Source: Roseovarius aestuarii
GTDB lineage: Bacteria > Pseudomonadota > Alphaproteobacteria > Rhodobacterales > Rhodobacteraceae
DNA: 64,000 nucleotides
Direction of reading: 5' to 3'
Assembly: GCF_019966515.1 (NCBI RefSeq)
Contig: NZ_JAIMIB010000004.1
Coordinates: 186,001-250,000 of the forward strand
Part shown: positions 45,082-53,431 of the stretch, one piece after another
Position numbering within the stretch: the first letter of the stretch is position 1
How the letters are laid out: each line of letters starts with the position of its first letter
Position numbers and translations under genes: made by a program
Notes under the pieces: model-generated
What the model was told of the DNA's origin: nothing
The model's input: the letters and a program-made list of their open reading frames with translations, nothing else
The model's database searches: none

Positions 45082-45430
45082 AACGGCGCAAGACATTATC
45101 AACCGTCTGGACGAGCTTTTGGAGCTTGAGCGCGCAGCCTTGCTTAAGGGAAATCTGGAAGAGATCCCGATCTTACTGGGTGAAAAGGAAAGCCTGATTG
45201 ACGCCCTGAACGCACAGGCGCCGGAACAGCAGAACAACCTGCAGAATCTCCAGGTTAAAGTAGAGCGAAATCAGGCGCTTCTGGATAGCGCCCTGCAGGG
45301 GATACGGAAGGTGGCGGCGCGTATGGCAGCTTTTCGTCGGATTCGCAGATCGCTTGAAACCTACGATGAAAGCGGCCGCAAACACATAATTCAGGGTGAA
45401 GTCGAACACCGCGTAGAAAAGCGCGCCTGA
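45071..45430 (+). CDS. FlgN-like flagellar export chaperone
   Basis: A 119-residue, almost entirely helical protein (INRLDELLELERAALLKGNL early; QVKVERNQALLDSALQGIRK later) matching the FlgN chaperone pattern for hook-associated proteins FlgK and FlgL. Sequence conservation in this family is low, so the call uses length, helix pattern and position between flgJ and flagellin. Overlaps flgJ by 11 bases. Confidence 0.7.
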   Translation: MTTETAQDIINRLDELLELERAALLKGNLEEIPILLGEKESLIDALNAQAPEQQNNLQNLQVKVERNQALLDSALQGIRKVAARMAAFRRIRRSLETYDESGRKHIIQGEVEHRVEKRA

Positions 45431-45494
45431 CCGGATTTGTCTCAAATGCCAGTTAGATAGCTGGTGAGGTTTAGTACTCCATTAGTACATGAGA

Positions 45495-45622
45495 GGCCAT
45501 GGTGGCCGCGCATCCGGATACGGGTGGCGCGGCGGGGCCATCACGCTCAACTGCAGATGTCAGAAGACACCTCATCCGCTTCCCAAAAGGAAGCGGGACA
45601 TGAAACTGGCGCAAAAGCGCCA
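45495..45622 (+). promoter_or_regulatory. Three-hairpin 5' leader of the flagellin gene
   Basis: Three perfect inverted repeats lie in series upstream of the flagellin start: GGCCA/TGGCC (45495-45507), CCGCTTCC/GGAAGCGG with a five-base loop (45576-45596), and TGGCGC/GCGCCA with an AAAA loop (45607-45622). The last ends eight bases before the AAGGAA ribosome site. None has a U-run, so they look like leader structures rather than terminators. The gene flbT, whose Caulobacter homologue acts on flagellin mRNA leaders, is two genes downstream. Confidence 0.5.
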
Positions 45623-45640
45623 AACGCTAAAGGAAATACT

Positions 45641-46858
45641 ATGTCCAGTATTCTGACAAACTCCAGTGCCATGGTCGCACTGCAAACCCTGAAAATGGTC
45701 AACAAGAACCTGGCCCATACTCAGGGCATGATTTCCACCGGTAAGGATATCGCATCAGCCAAAGACAACTCGGCGATCTGGTCGATCTCCAAGGTGATGG
45801 AATCCGATGTCAAAGGTTTCAAGGCCATTTCGGACAGCTTGTCGCTGGGTCAATCGACAATTGCAGTGGGACGTCAGGCAACCGAAACGATCACAGACCT
45901 GTTGACCGACATTAAAGGCAAGATCGTTGCCGCACAGGAAGACAACGTTGATCGCACCAAGATCAATGATGATGTAACCGCTCTTCGGGATCAAATTGCC
46001 TCGGTGGTTTCCGCGGCTCAGTTCAATGGTTTGAATCTTGTTGACGGCACCACGCCAACCGCCACGATCCTGGCGTCGCTTGATCGCGACAACACGGGAG
46101 CTGTGACAGCATCGTCGATCACGGTGAATGGTCAGGATATGTCCACTGGTGGGTATGTCGCGAATGACGTTTTTGGTAGTTCAACAGGCGCATCCGCTGC
46201 GGGTGATACTCTTGCACAGACCTTGGATGCAGCTGGTGGCACAAGTACCATCGTAATTGACGATACGGCTGGCGCTGCATTCGTTGCTGGCGACAGCGTG
46301 AGCGTAACAGTGGGCGGTCAGACAGTATCCTACACAGTCACTGCTGGTGATGTAGGCGGCGGTAATGTCACGGCGGACCTCGTTGCGGTTGGTCTGAAAG
46401 GTAAAATCGACGCCTTGGGCATCGCAGGTTTGACCGTTGACTATGACGGTAGCGCGACTGGCGAACTAGCTTTCACCAACGCCGGTGCGGTTGATCTTAG
46501 TGTCAGCGCTCAGTTCACCAATGCGGGCTCGGGCGGTCTGGCTGCACTTTCCAGCATTGACGTGTCGACAAGCGCTGCGGCAACCACATCTCTGGGCACG
46601 ATCGAGACATTGATCGATACCGCTATTGATGCCGCTGCCGCCTTCGGTTCGGTTGAAGGCCGGGTTGAAATCCAGTCTGAGTTTATCTCAAACCTCACCG
46701 ACTCGTTGACCACAGGTATCGGTGCATTGGTTGACGCCAACATGGAAGAAGCCTCAGCGCGGCTTCAGGCGCTGCAGGTTCAGCAACAGCTGGCCACGCA
46801 GTCCCTGTCGATCGCCAACCAGGCGCCGCAGGCCATCCTGCAGTTGTTCCGGGGTTAA
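45641..46858 (+). CDS. fliC: Flagellin
   Basis: The start ATG 45641 (MSSILTNSSAMVALQTLKMV) has AAGGAA upstream. A 405-residue flagellin. The conserved D0/D1 N terminus (1 to about 150) includes QGMISTGKDIASAKDNSAIW, and the C terminus (about 315-405) ends QQQLATQSLSIANQAPQAILQLFRG. Between them a Gly/Ala/Thr/Val-rich variable domain of about 160 residues forms the exposed surface. The N terminus carries a MVNKNLAHTQ variant instead of the usual N-x2-N-x4 pattern. It is followed by flaF and flbT, its usual partners in Alphaproteobacteria. Confidence 0.95.
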   Translation: MSSILTNSSAMVALQTLKMVNKNLAHTQGMISTGKDIASAKDNSAIWSISKVMESDVKGFKAISDSLSLGQSTIAVGRQATETITDLLTDIKGKIVAAQEDNVDRTKINDDVTALRDQIASVVSAAQFNGLNLVDGTTPTATILASLDRDNTGAVTASSITVNGQDMSTGGYVANDVFGSSTGASAAGDTLAQTLDAAGGTSTIVIDDTAGAAFVAGDSVSVTVGGQTVSYTVTAGDVGGGNVTADLVAVGLKGKIDALGIAGLTVDYDGSATGELAFTNAGAVDLSVSAQFTNAGSGGLAALSSIDVSTSAAATTSLGTIETLIDTAIDAAAAFGSVEGRVEIQSEFISNLTDSLTTGIGALVDANMEEASARLQALQVQQQLATQSLSIANQAPQAILQLFRG

Positions 46859-46932
46859 GGCTAATTTCGGGGGCGTCTTAAGCGCGCCCCCGAAAACCAA
46901 TATCGCTGATACTCTTCCCGGAAGGACATGAA

Positions 46933-47307
46933 ATGAATGCGATTACCAAGGCGCAGAATGCGTACCGTAATGACGCACAGCTAATTCGCACGGACCGAGA
47001 TACGGAATATAATGCCTTTGCCGAAATCACCCATCGCCTCAAAACGGCCTCGAGCCGTGGCGCAGATGGGTTCAGGGATCTGGCAGGGGCTTTACATGAT
47101 AACAGAAGGCTCTGGACAATTTTGGCGATGGATGTCGCCGATAAGTCCAACACGCTGCCGGAGATGCTGCGTGCGCGTATCTTGTATCTTTCGGAATTTA
47201 CACAACAACACAGTAGCAAGGTATTGACCAAGCAGGCCACGGTCGACGCACTTGTCGAGATCAACACAGCCATAATGCGCGGCTTGCGTAACAAGAGGGT
47301 CAAATAA
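46933..47307 (+). CDS. flaF: Flagellar biosynthesis regulator FlaF
   Basis: A 124-residue helical protein of the FlaF family (AITKAQNAYRNDAQLIRTDR at the start, LHDNRRLWTILAMDVADKSN in the middle). In Caulobacter FlaF is needed for flagellin translation and secretion and works against FlbT. GGAAGGACATGAA gives the ribosome site. Its stop overlaps the flbT start by one base. Confidence 0.93.
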   Translation: MNAITKAQNAYRNDAQLIRTDRDTEYNAFAEITHRLKTASSRGADGFRDLAGALHDNRRLWTILAMDVADKSNTLPEMLRARILYLSEFTQQHSSKVLTKQATVDALVEINTAIMRGLRNKRVK

Positions 47308-47711
47308 TGACGGGACTTGTTCTTAAACTCAGCCCCAAGGAACGTGTGTTAATCAACGGGGCTGTTATTGAAAACGGTGATCGCCGGTCGCGTCTTGCGA
47401 TCATGACGCCGAATGCGAATATCCTGCGGCTGCGCGACGCGATCCACCCGGAAGAAGCCAACACACCGGTGCGACGGGTCTGCTACGCCGCGCAACTGGT
47501 ATTGTCGGGAGATGCAGACCCCGAAGAGACCCGATTGCAACTCTTGCGTCGTATCGAAGAACTGAGTCAGGTCCTGACAGATGCCGACAGCCGGGCGAGC
47601 CTGACCCAGGCGACCGACGCCTTGTTGCAGGATCGGCATTATCAGTGCCTCAAAGCGCTACGTGCCTTGTTGCCGCGCGAAGACAGATTATTGGCACATC
47701 GTCCGTCATGA
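47307..47711 (+). CDS. flbT: Flagellin mRNA regulator FlbT
   Basis: A 134-residue FlbT (LVLKLSPKERVLINGAVIEN and RLAIMTPNANILRLRDAIHP are family hallmarks). Known FlbT proteins bind the 5' leader of flagellin mRNA and repress translation or promote decay until the hook is finished. The structured leader at 45495-45622 is its plausible target. The stop overlaps the DUF1217 start (ATGA). Confidence 0.94.
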   Translation: MTGLVLKLSPKERVLINGAVIENGDRRSRLAIMTPNANILRLRDAIHPEEANTPVRRVCYAAQLVLSGDADPEETRLQLLRRIEELSQVLTDADSRASLTQATDALLQDRHYQCLKALRALLPREDRLLAHRPS

Positions 47712-48520
47712 ATTTCCAGCCCATAGTGCCCGTTGGCGGGCTGACCGGTTGGGTGTTGCTTAACAATACCCTAGAGCGTCAGACTGAAGCCTTCAACAAA
47801 TCGCCGTCGATTGTGCGTGACACCGATTATTTTGAGCAGAAAATTGGCGATATCCGGATGGCCGAGCAGTTGGTGTCCGATCGTCGGTTGCTGAGTGTCG
47901 CTCTGGGTGCCTTTGGATTGAGCGACGATCTGAATAGCCAGGCGCTTATCCAGCGCGTTTTGGAAGAAGGCACCCGCGACGATGACGCGCTTGCCAACCG
48001 CCTGACGGATGAGCGTTATGCAAAGTTGACCGATGCGTTCGGATTTGCCGAACCTGGTCTGCCGCGGACGCGTCTGGAAGGTTTTGCCCGGGAAATCACC
48101 GATCGCTTCCGCCGCCTGGAATTTGAAGTGGCCTTGGGTCAGCAGGACGAAAGCCTGCGCCTGGCGATGAACACCCAGAGAGAGTTACAGGATATCGTAA
48201 CGAGCGGAGAAGATCCTGATACACAGTGGTTCCGGATCATGGGCAACCCCCCGCTGCGTAAGGTTTTCGAGGTAGCTCTGGGACTGCCAGTAAGCTTTGG
48301 CCAGCTTGATATCGACAGGCAACTCGACACGTTCAAAGCAGCGGCCAGCAGTCAGCTGGGTATCGAAACCCTGTCAGATCTGGCGTCCGAAGAGCGCGGA
48401 GAAGAGTTCATCCGCCGCTTCCTGTTGCGCGATCAGATTGCGTCGTTTCAGGTTCAGTCGAGCGGTGCCATTGCATTGACACTTTTGCAATCTGCGCCGA
48501 GCATTTTTCGCGGCACCTGA
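47708..48520 (+). CDS. DUF1217 flagellar-cluster protein
   Basis: The start MNFQPIVPVGGLTGWVLLNN overlaps the flbT stop by four bases. The 270 residues match DUF1217: a repeated helical pattern with SPSIVRDTDYFEQKIGDI, LLSVALGAFGLSDDLN and WFRIMGNPPLRKVFEVALGL. DUF1217 proteins occur in flagellar clusters of Alphaproteobacteria; a precise function is not known to me. No signal peptide is visible, but such proteins may use the flagellar export route. Convergent with fliI. Confidence 0.88.
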   Translation: MNFQPIVPVGGLTGWVLLNNTLERQTEAFNKSPSIVRDTDYFEQKIGDIRMAEQLVSDRRLLSVALGAFGLSDDLNSQALIQRVLEEGTRDDDALANRLTDERYAKLTDAFGFAEPGLPRTRLEGFAREITDRFRRLEFEVALGQQDESLRLAMNTQRELQDIVTSGEDPDTQWFRIMGNPPLRKVFEVALGLPVSFGQLDIDRQLDTFKAAASSQLGIETLSDLASEERGEEFIRRFLLRDQIASFQVQSSGAIALTLLQSAPSIFRGT

Positions 48521-48653
48521 AGATCGCCGACGTAAAAGCGTTCCGACCTCCTGAGAGAGGCGGAGCAAGCCGTAGCTGTGTTTACGTGCTTATCCAGTGT
48601 TGCAGGGCAGTTTTGCGACGAGCTGGAGCGCGGTATGACCAACAAGCATCGAT

Positions 48654-50024
48654 CTAGTGGCCAAGTTGCCCGTCTGCTTTTGATCCGACGGCTGGCCTGC
48701 TTTGCCCGGAGCGGCGCAGAATGAGTGAGAGCCGATCAAAGCTGTTTTGCACCGACACGGCTTCTTTTTCGGCCAGAAAACTATCAAGATCGGCCCAGAC
48801 CCGAATTGCCTGGTCCAGTTCGGTATCCGTGCCCTCGGCATATAGGCCGGCTTTGATCATTGTTTCAGATCGCGCATAAGCGCCCAACAGGCGACGGACG
48901 TTGAGGATCGTCTGGTTCTCAATGTCAGTGGCCGCCGCGGGCAGGCTACGGGAAACCGAGCGTAACAAATCGATTGCAGGATAGCGCCCGCGTTCGGCGA
49001 TCTGACGGTCGAGAACGATATGCCCATCCAGGACACCGCGCAGGATATCAGCCACCGGTTCGTCCATGTCTGATCCGGCGACCAGCACGCTGAGTAGCGA
49101 CGTGATGTCGCCGCTTCCGTCTTCACCCGGGCCCGCGCGTTCGCAAAGCGACGTAATCATATGCGCGGTAGAGGCGGGAAATCCGCGCAAGGCGGGCATT
49201 TCACCCACGGCGGTCGCGACTTCGCGATGTGCCTCGGCAAAGCGCGTGATCGAATCGGCCAGAAACAACACATGAGCCCCCTGATCGCGGAAATGTTCGG
49301 CGACGCTCATCGCCGTCCAGGCACAGCGTCGACGGACAAGCGGCGATTTGTCTGACGTGGCCGCGACGATAATGGAGCGCTGCATTCCCTCGGGCCCCAG
49401 GACGTTTTCAACAAAATCGCGCAATTCGCGACCCCGCTCGCCGATCAAGGCAAAAACTACGATATCTGCTTCCATCTGCTGTCCCAGATGCGCCAGCAAG
49501 TTTGATTTGCCGACGCCGGACCCGGCGAAAAGCCCTAGGCGCTGACCGCGAACGATGGGAAGAAGTGTGTTGAACGCCGCCATTCCTGTCTCAAGACGAT
49601 CACCCAGTGGTTTGCGTTGCGCGGCTGCTGGCGGGGCAGCCCGCAGAGGACGTGCCTCGGGACCGCGCAGCAGTGGTCGACTGTCCAGCGGCTGTCCGTA
49701 AGGGTCAATAATACGCCCGATCCAACTGTCTGCGGGTGCGATGGTACTGGCCTCAAGCAGGGCCGCGCGATCACCCAGCGACACCCCAGTGGGTGTCTCG
49801 TCCGGCAGCATCAGGACGCCGTCTTCTTCTAATTGCTGCACCTCGCCCGAAAGCCGCCCACCATCGCGGCGCACCACCCTGATTCGGTCGCCAAGCCGGG
49901 CCTGGTGGTCCAAGCCGCCGATCTTCAACGTATTACCCTGAACAGCCCGTACCCGTCCGATCACCCGCTCTGCTCTTAGTGTAGATATTTCCGCCTGTAG
50001 ACAGGCCAACCCGGATTTGGTCAT
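48654..50024 (-). CDS. fliI: Flagellum-specific ATP synthase FliI
   Basis: The start MTKSGLACLQ has TTGGAGAG upstream; an in-frame ATG 15 codons earlier lies in the divergent promoter region and lacks a site. A 456-residue type III export ATPase: Walker A AGSGVGKS (167-174), LIGERGRELRDF, Walker B VLFLADSITRFA (about 247), and the export-specific GFPAS. It powers unfolding and entry of flagellar substrates at the export gate. It stands alone on the minus strand, divergent from flgB. Confidence 0.95.
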   Translation of the reverse strand: MTKSGLACLQAEISTLRAERVIGRVRAVQGNTLKIGGLDHQARLGDRIRVVRRDGGRLSGEVQQLEEDGVLMLPDETPTGVSLGDRAALLEASTIAPADSWIGRIIDPYGQPLDSRPLLRGPEARPLRAAPPAAAQRKPLGDRLETGMAAFNTLLPIVRGQRLGLFAGSGVGKSNLLAHLGQQMEADIVVFALIGERGRELRDFVENVLGPEGMQRSIIVAATSDKSPLVRRRCAWTAMSVAEHFRDQGAHVLFLADSITRFAEAHREVATAVGEMPALRGFPASTAHMITSLCERAGPGEDGSGDITSLLSVLVAGSDMDEPVADILRGVLDGHIVLDRQIAERGRYPAIDLLRSVSRSLPAAATDIENQTILNVRRLLGAYARSETMIKAGLYAEGTDTELDQAIRVWADLDSFLAEKEAVSVQNSFDRLSLILRRSGQSRPAVGSKADGQLGH

Positions 50025-50071
50025 CGAACTCTCCAATAAGTTTCTGAAAACAATTTCTAAAGGAATCACGG

Positions 50072-50086
50072 TTAAGCCTTAGTTGA
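50072..50086 (+). promoter_or_regulatory. Degenerate CtrA-type box between fliI and flgB
   Basis: TTAA (50072-50075), seven bases, then TTGA (50083-50086): a single mismatch from TTAA-N7-TTAA. It lies 24 bases before the flgB start and 48 bases before the fliI start in their shared intergenic region, placing it to affect either operon. Confidence 0.35.
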
Positions 50087-50109
50087 AACCAATCGAGGGA
50101 GAAGCCCCG

Positions 50110-50499
50110 ATGTTTGAAAAACTGGAAATCTTTCGCATGGCGCATGCTCTGGCGACCCATGCGGGCGCGCGTCAGTCTGTTGTGGCGCAGAATATGGCCA
50201 ATGCCGACACGCCGGATTATCGGGCGCGTGATGTGACGCCGTTCAAGGAAATCATCGAAAGCGGTGATTCGGGGTTTGTGCCGCGTGTGACGCGGCCAGG
50301 ACATCTTCATGCTGCTGCTCTGCCCTTTGATCTGGGTATCGCCGAGGTGCGGGATGTCGAGACCGATCCTAATGGCAACTCGGTATCGCTTGAAACCGAG
50401 ATGATGAAGGCGGTTGACGTGAAGCGCGAGCATGATCGCGCCCTGGCTGTCTACAAATCATCTCTCGGCGTGCTGCGATCAGCACTTGGTCGCAGGTAG
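50110..50499 (+). CDS. flgB: Flagellar basal-body rod protein FlgB
   Basis: The start MFEKLEIFRMAHALATHAG is set by GAGGGAG upstream. A 129-residue proximal rod subunit with the rod motif AQNMANADTPDYRARDVTPF (about 29-48) and a C-terminal helix (VDVKREHDRALAVYKSSLGVL). It opens the flgB-flgC-fliE-fliQ-flgF-flgG-flgA-flgH-fliL operon. Confidence 0.95.
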   Translation: MFEKLEIFRMAHALATHAGARQSVVAQNMANADTPDYRARDVTPFKEIIESGDSGFVPRVTRPGHLHAAALPFDLGIAEVRDVETDPNGNSVSLETEMMKAVDVKREHDRALAVYKSSLGVLRSALGRR

Positions 50500-50510
50500 G
50501 AGCGTTCCAG

Positions 50511-50903
50511 ATGAGTGATTTCATGAAAGCCCTTTCGGTTTCGGCGAGCGGTTTGAAAGCTCAGGCCCAGCGGTTGCGCCACGTTTCCGAAAACATCGCC
50601 AATACCGATACACCCGGCTATCGGCGCAAAAGCGTTTCTTTTGAAACTGAATTTGGTAGCCGCGACAGTGTTGGTCGCGTCGAAACCAGCCGTGTCCATC
50701 TGGACCGCAGTGAATTGGCCAAGGTCTACGACCCCAGCCACCCTATGGCCGATGAAACCGGCTACTATGACGGGTCGAATGTGAACCTTGTCATTGAAAT
50801 CGCTGACGCGCGCGAAGCGCAGCGCAGCTACGAGGCGAACCTCAAAATGTTCGATCAGGCCCGGCAGATGTCGGCCAGCCTGATGGAGCTGTTACGTCGA
50901 TAA
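50511..50903 (+). CDS. flgC: Flagellar basal-body rod protein FlgC
   Basis: A 130-residue rod subunit: RHVSENIANTDTPGYRRKSV near the N terminus and the rod-family C-terminal helix with NVNLVIEIADAREAQRSYEA and MFDQARQMSASLMELLRR. Eleven bases after flgB. Confidence 0.95.
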   Translation: MSDFMKALSVSASGLKAQAQRLRHVSENIANTDTPGYRRKSVSFETEFGSRDSVGRVETSRVHLDRSELAKVYDPSHPMADETGYYDGSNVNLVIEIADAREAQRSYEANLKMFDQARQMSASLMELLRR

Positions 50904-50915
50904 AGGAGATCCAGA

Positions 50916-51206
50916 ATGGATATCAAAGCCTTAAGCGCTGTTCAGAAATATGCAGCCTCTCGTCCCGCGACTGAGCCGAATGCCAGCCAGGGCGGGGCGG
51001 GCGACGCCTTTCAGAGCCTTGCCAGGGATTTTGCGACCACGTTGCAAGAAAGCGAAAACATTGCCAAAGCAGCGATGACCGGTGAAGCAGATCCTCACGC
51101 GCTGGTGCAGGCACTGGCCCAGACAGAACTGGCCGTCGAAACAGCGGTGACCGTGCGCGACAAGGTGGTTGAGGCCTACCAGGAAATTCTGCGGATGCCG
51201 GTCTGA
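50916..51206 (+). CDS. fliE: Flagellar hook-basal body complex protein FliE
   Basis: A 96-residue MS-ring/rod junction protein; the FliE pattern is the ending VQALAQTELAVETAVTVRDK, VVEAYQEILRMPV. AAAGGAGA sets the start. It lies between flgC and fliQ, the usual order in Rhodobacteraceae. Confidence 0.93.
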   Translation: MDIKALSAVQKYAASRPATEPNASQGGAGDAFQSLARDFATTLQESENIAKAAMTGEADPHALVQALAQTELAVETAVTVRDKVVEAYQEILRMPV

Positions 51207-51210
51207 TCCT

Positions 51211-51480
51211 ATGCTGGATGAGGTGATCTTTTTTGACACCCTGCGGCAGGGGTTGTGGGTGGCTGTGCTGATCTCGTTGCCGATCCTGTCGGTCGCGTTG
51301 CTGGCGGGTCTCACCGTCGGCCTTTTTCAGGCGCTGACATCCATTCAGGAACTGACCCTGACATTCGTACCGAAACTGGCAGCAATCGTGCTCGTCTTCT
51401 GGCTGTCGATGGCTTTCATGACCCAGACGCTGGTCGCCTTTTTTCAAGACAGGCTGATCCCCCTGATAATAGGAGGCTGA
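51211..51480 (+). CDS. fliQ: Flagellar export gate protein FliQ
   Basis: An 89-residue protein of two membrane helices (about 15-40 and 52-76), starting MLDEVIFFDTLRQGLWVAVL four bases after fliE. LFQALTSIQELTLTFVPKL is the diagnostic FliQ loop. It is part of the FliPQR export gate; FliR is at 56321, while fliP is not in the window. Confidence 0.95.
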   Translation: MLDEVIFFDTLRQGLWVAVLISLPILSVALLAGLTVGLFQALTSIQELTLTFVPKLAAIVLVFWLSMAFMTQTLVAFFQDRLIPLIIGG

Positions 51481-51481
51481 C

Positions 51482-52195
51482 ATGGCAAATACCGGTTACA
51501 CAACCCTGACCCGGCAATCCGGCCTGATGCGTGAAATGCAGGTTGTCGCCAACAACATCGCCAACAGCGCCACAACCGGCTATCGGCAGGAAGGGCTGGT
51601 CTTTGCCGAATTCGTGCGCGGTACCGGCGATGGTCCGTCTTTATCCATGGCCTCCGCCCACGTACGGCATACCTCGTCGCTCCAGGGGGCGTTGACCCAG
51701 ACCGGTGGCAACCTGGATCTCGCCGTCGAAGGGCGTGGGTATTTCCTGATCGAAACACCGGCAGGCCAGCGATTGACACGGGCGGGGAACTTTGCGCTTT
51801 CCGCCGCGGGCGACCTCGTAACCAATGACGGCTTCCGCGTGCTGGATGCCGGTGGCGCACCGGTTTTCGTACCGCCTGACGCGACCGATCTTGGAATCTC
51901 ACCTGATGGCACCGTCAGCGCAGGTGGCCGACCCCTGTCGCAAATCGGTCTGGTGCAGCCAGCCGACCCGATGGATCTGATCCGCGAGGATGGCGTGATG
52001 TTCCGCACCGAGGGCGCGCTTGAACCGGTTGAAGGTGGCCGCATTCTTCAAGGATTTCTGGAAGGCGCCAATGTCGATCCCGTCAGCCAGATTGCACGCA
52101 TGATCGAGGTGCAGCGCGCTTACGAAATGGGCGCAAGCTTTCTTGATGCCGAGAACAAGCGCATGCTTTCGGCCCTAGACACATTCACCCGTTAA
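51482..52195 (+). CDS. flgF: Flagellar basal-body rod protein FlgF
   Basis: A 237-residue rod protein with N-terminal VVANNIANSATTGYRQEGLV, a central domain (LAVEGRGYFLIETPAGQRLTRAGNF) and C-terminal EVQRAYEMGASFLDAENKRM. Position before flgG and the length make it FlgF rather than FlgG. ATAGGAGG precedes the ATG, two bases after the fliQ stop. Confidence 0.93.
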   Translation: MANTGYTTLTRQSGLMREMQVVANNIANSATTGYRQEGLVFAEFVRGTGDGPSLSMASAHVRHTSSLQGALTQTGGNLDLAVEGRGYFLIETPAGQRLTRAGNFALSAAGDLVTNDGFRVLDAGGAPVFVPPDATDLGISPDGTVSAGGRPLSQIGLVQPADPMDLIREDGVMFRTEGALEPVEGGRILQGFLEGANVDPVSQIARMIEVQRAYEMGASFLDAENKRMLSALDTFTR

Positions 52196-52218
52196 CGAGT
52201 TAACCCAAGGAGGTGCCG

Positions 52219-53004
52219 ATGCGCGCCCTGAAGATAGCAGCAACCGGAATGGCCGCCCAGCAGATGCGGGTCGAAACTATTTCCAACAACCTCGCCAACA
52301 TGTCGACCACCGGCTACAACGCACGCCGGGCCGAGTTTTCGGACCTGCATTACCAGCAGTTTGCCCGAGCGGGCACGGTGAACGCGGCCGATGGCACGGT
52401 GTTACCGACCGGGGTGCAACTGGGGTTGGGGGTGCGTCCGGCGGCGGTCTCAATCAATCTTCAGCAGGGGTCACTTGCGGCGACCAGCGGCGATCTAGAT
52501 CTCGCGATCGACGGTAATGGCTATCTGGAAGTGACGTTGCCGTCGGGTTTGTCGGCCTATACGCGCGATGGCGCTCTCAAACGCTCCGCCGAGGGGCAGA
52601 TAGTGACATCCGATGGTTTCCCGCTGACGCCCGAAATCGTGATTCCGGACGATGCGCGCAGTATCTCGATCAATCCCGCGGGTGAAGTCTTTGCCTATTT
52701 CGTCGATACGGCTGTTGCACAATCCATCGGAGAGATCACGCTTACCAGCTTCACAAACCCCAAGGGACTGGAGGCGATTGGCAGCAACATGTTTACCGAG
52801 ACCGAAGCGTCGGGACCCGCGATCGTGGCCGCGCCCGGAGAGGATGGAATGGGGACTCTGCGACAGGGTTACCTTGAGGATAGTTCGGTCGATCCGGTGC
52901 GCGAGATTACCGAGTTGATTGAAGCGCAACGAGGTTATGAGCTGAACGCGAAAGTCATCACTGCATCCGATCAGATGCTGGGCGCGACGACGCAGATAAG
53001 ATGA
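52219..53004 (+). CDS. flgG: Flagellar distal rod protein FlgG
   Basis: The start MRALKIAATGMAAQQMRVET follows AAGGAGG; a GTG two codons earlier overlaps that site. The 261 residues match FlgG length. Motifs: SNNLANMSTTGYNARRAEFS, LAIDGNGYLEVTLPSGLSAY, LEDSSVDPVREITELIEAQR. Its end overlaps flgA by four bases (ATGA). Confidence 0.96.
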   Translation: MRALKIAATGMAAQQMRVETISNNLANMSTTGYNARRAEFSDLHYQQFARAGTVNAADGTVLPTGVQLGLGVRPAAVSINLQQGSLAATSGDLDLAIDGNGYLEVTLPSGLSAYTRDGALKRSAEGQIVTSDGFPLTPEIVIPDDARSISINPAGEVFAYFVDTAVAQSIGEITLTSFTNPKGLEAIGSNMFTETEASGPAIVAAPGEDGMGTLRQGYLEDSSVDPVREITELIEAQRGYELNAKVITASDQMLGATTQIR

Positions 53005-53423
53005 TTAAACCCGGTCTTATCATAACCTGCCTTCTGTTCGCCGGTCAGGCGGTTGCGGACACGGTGCTAGCGGTTCGGACCATCCGGCCCGGCGGTATCA
53101 TCATGGCGCGCGACGTGGTGGTTGAGGCCGGGAATACTGCGGGCGCGGCAAGTGATCCGGCCGAGGTCATCGGACAGGAAGCGCGGGTGTCGCTCTACGC
53201 GGGTCGACCGATTGCGCTTGGAAATGTTGGCCCTCCCGCGCTTGTCGAGCGCAATCAGATCGTGCCGATGGTATTCGAGGTAAACGGGCTTCGGATATCA
53301 ACCGAGGGGCGATCGATGTCACGTGCCGGAGCGGGCGACTTCGTACGGGTGATGAACCTTTCGTCGCGCACAACAGTGTCAGGCCGTGTCATGCCTGACG
53401 GGCGCATATTTGTTTCACAATAG
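53001..53423 (+). CDS. flgA: P-ring assembly chaperone FlgA
   Basis: A 140-residue periplasmic protein: signal peptide (about 1-19, cleavage after AVA), then the SAF domain (AVRTIRPGGIIMARDVVVEA, GQEARVSLYAGRPIALGNV, RIFVSQ). FlgA helps FlgI polymerise into the P ring. It is shorter than E. coli FlgA, retaining mainly the C-terminal SAF part. flgI is not adjacent. Confidence 0.92.
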   Translation: MIKPGLIITCLLFAGQAVADTVLAVRTIRPGGIIMARDVVVEAGNTAGAASDPAEVIGQEARVSLYAGRPIALGNVGPPALVERNQIVPMVFEVNGLRISTEGRSMSRAGAGDFVRVMNLSSRTTVSGRVMPDGRIFVSQ

Positions 53424-53431
53424 GATGTATC

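Noticed and set aside
45471..45488. TTAGTAC-TCCA-TTAGTAC direct repeat upstream of flagellin
   Set aside because: It has CtrA-like TTAG-N7-TTAG spacing but non-consensus half-sites, and I could not identify a promoter around it. It may still be part of the flagellin promoter.
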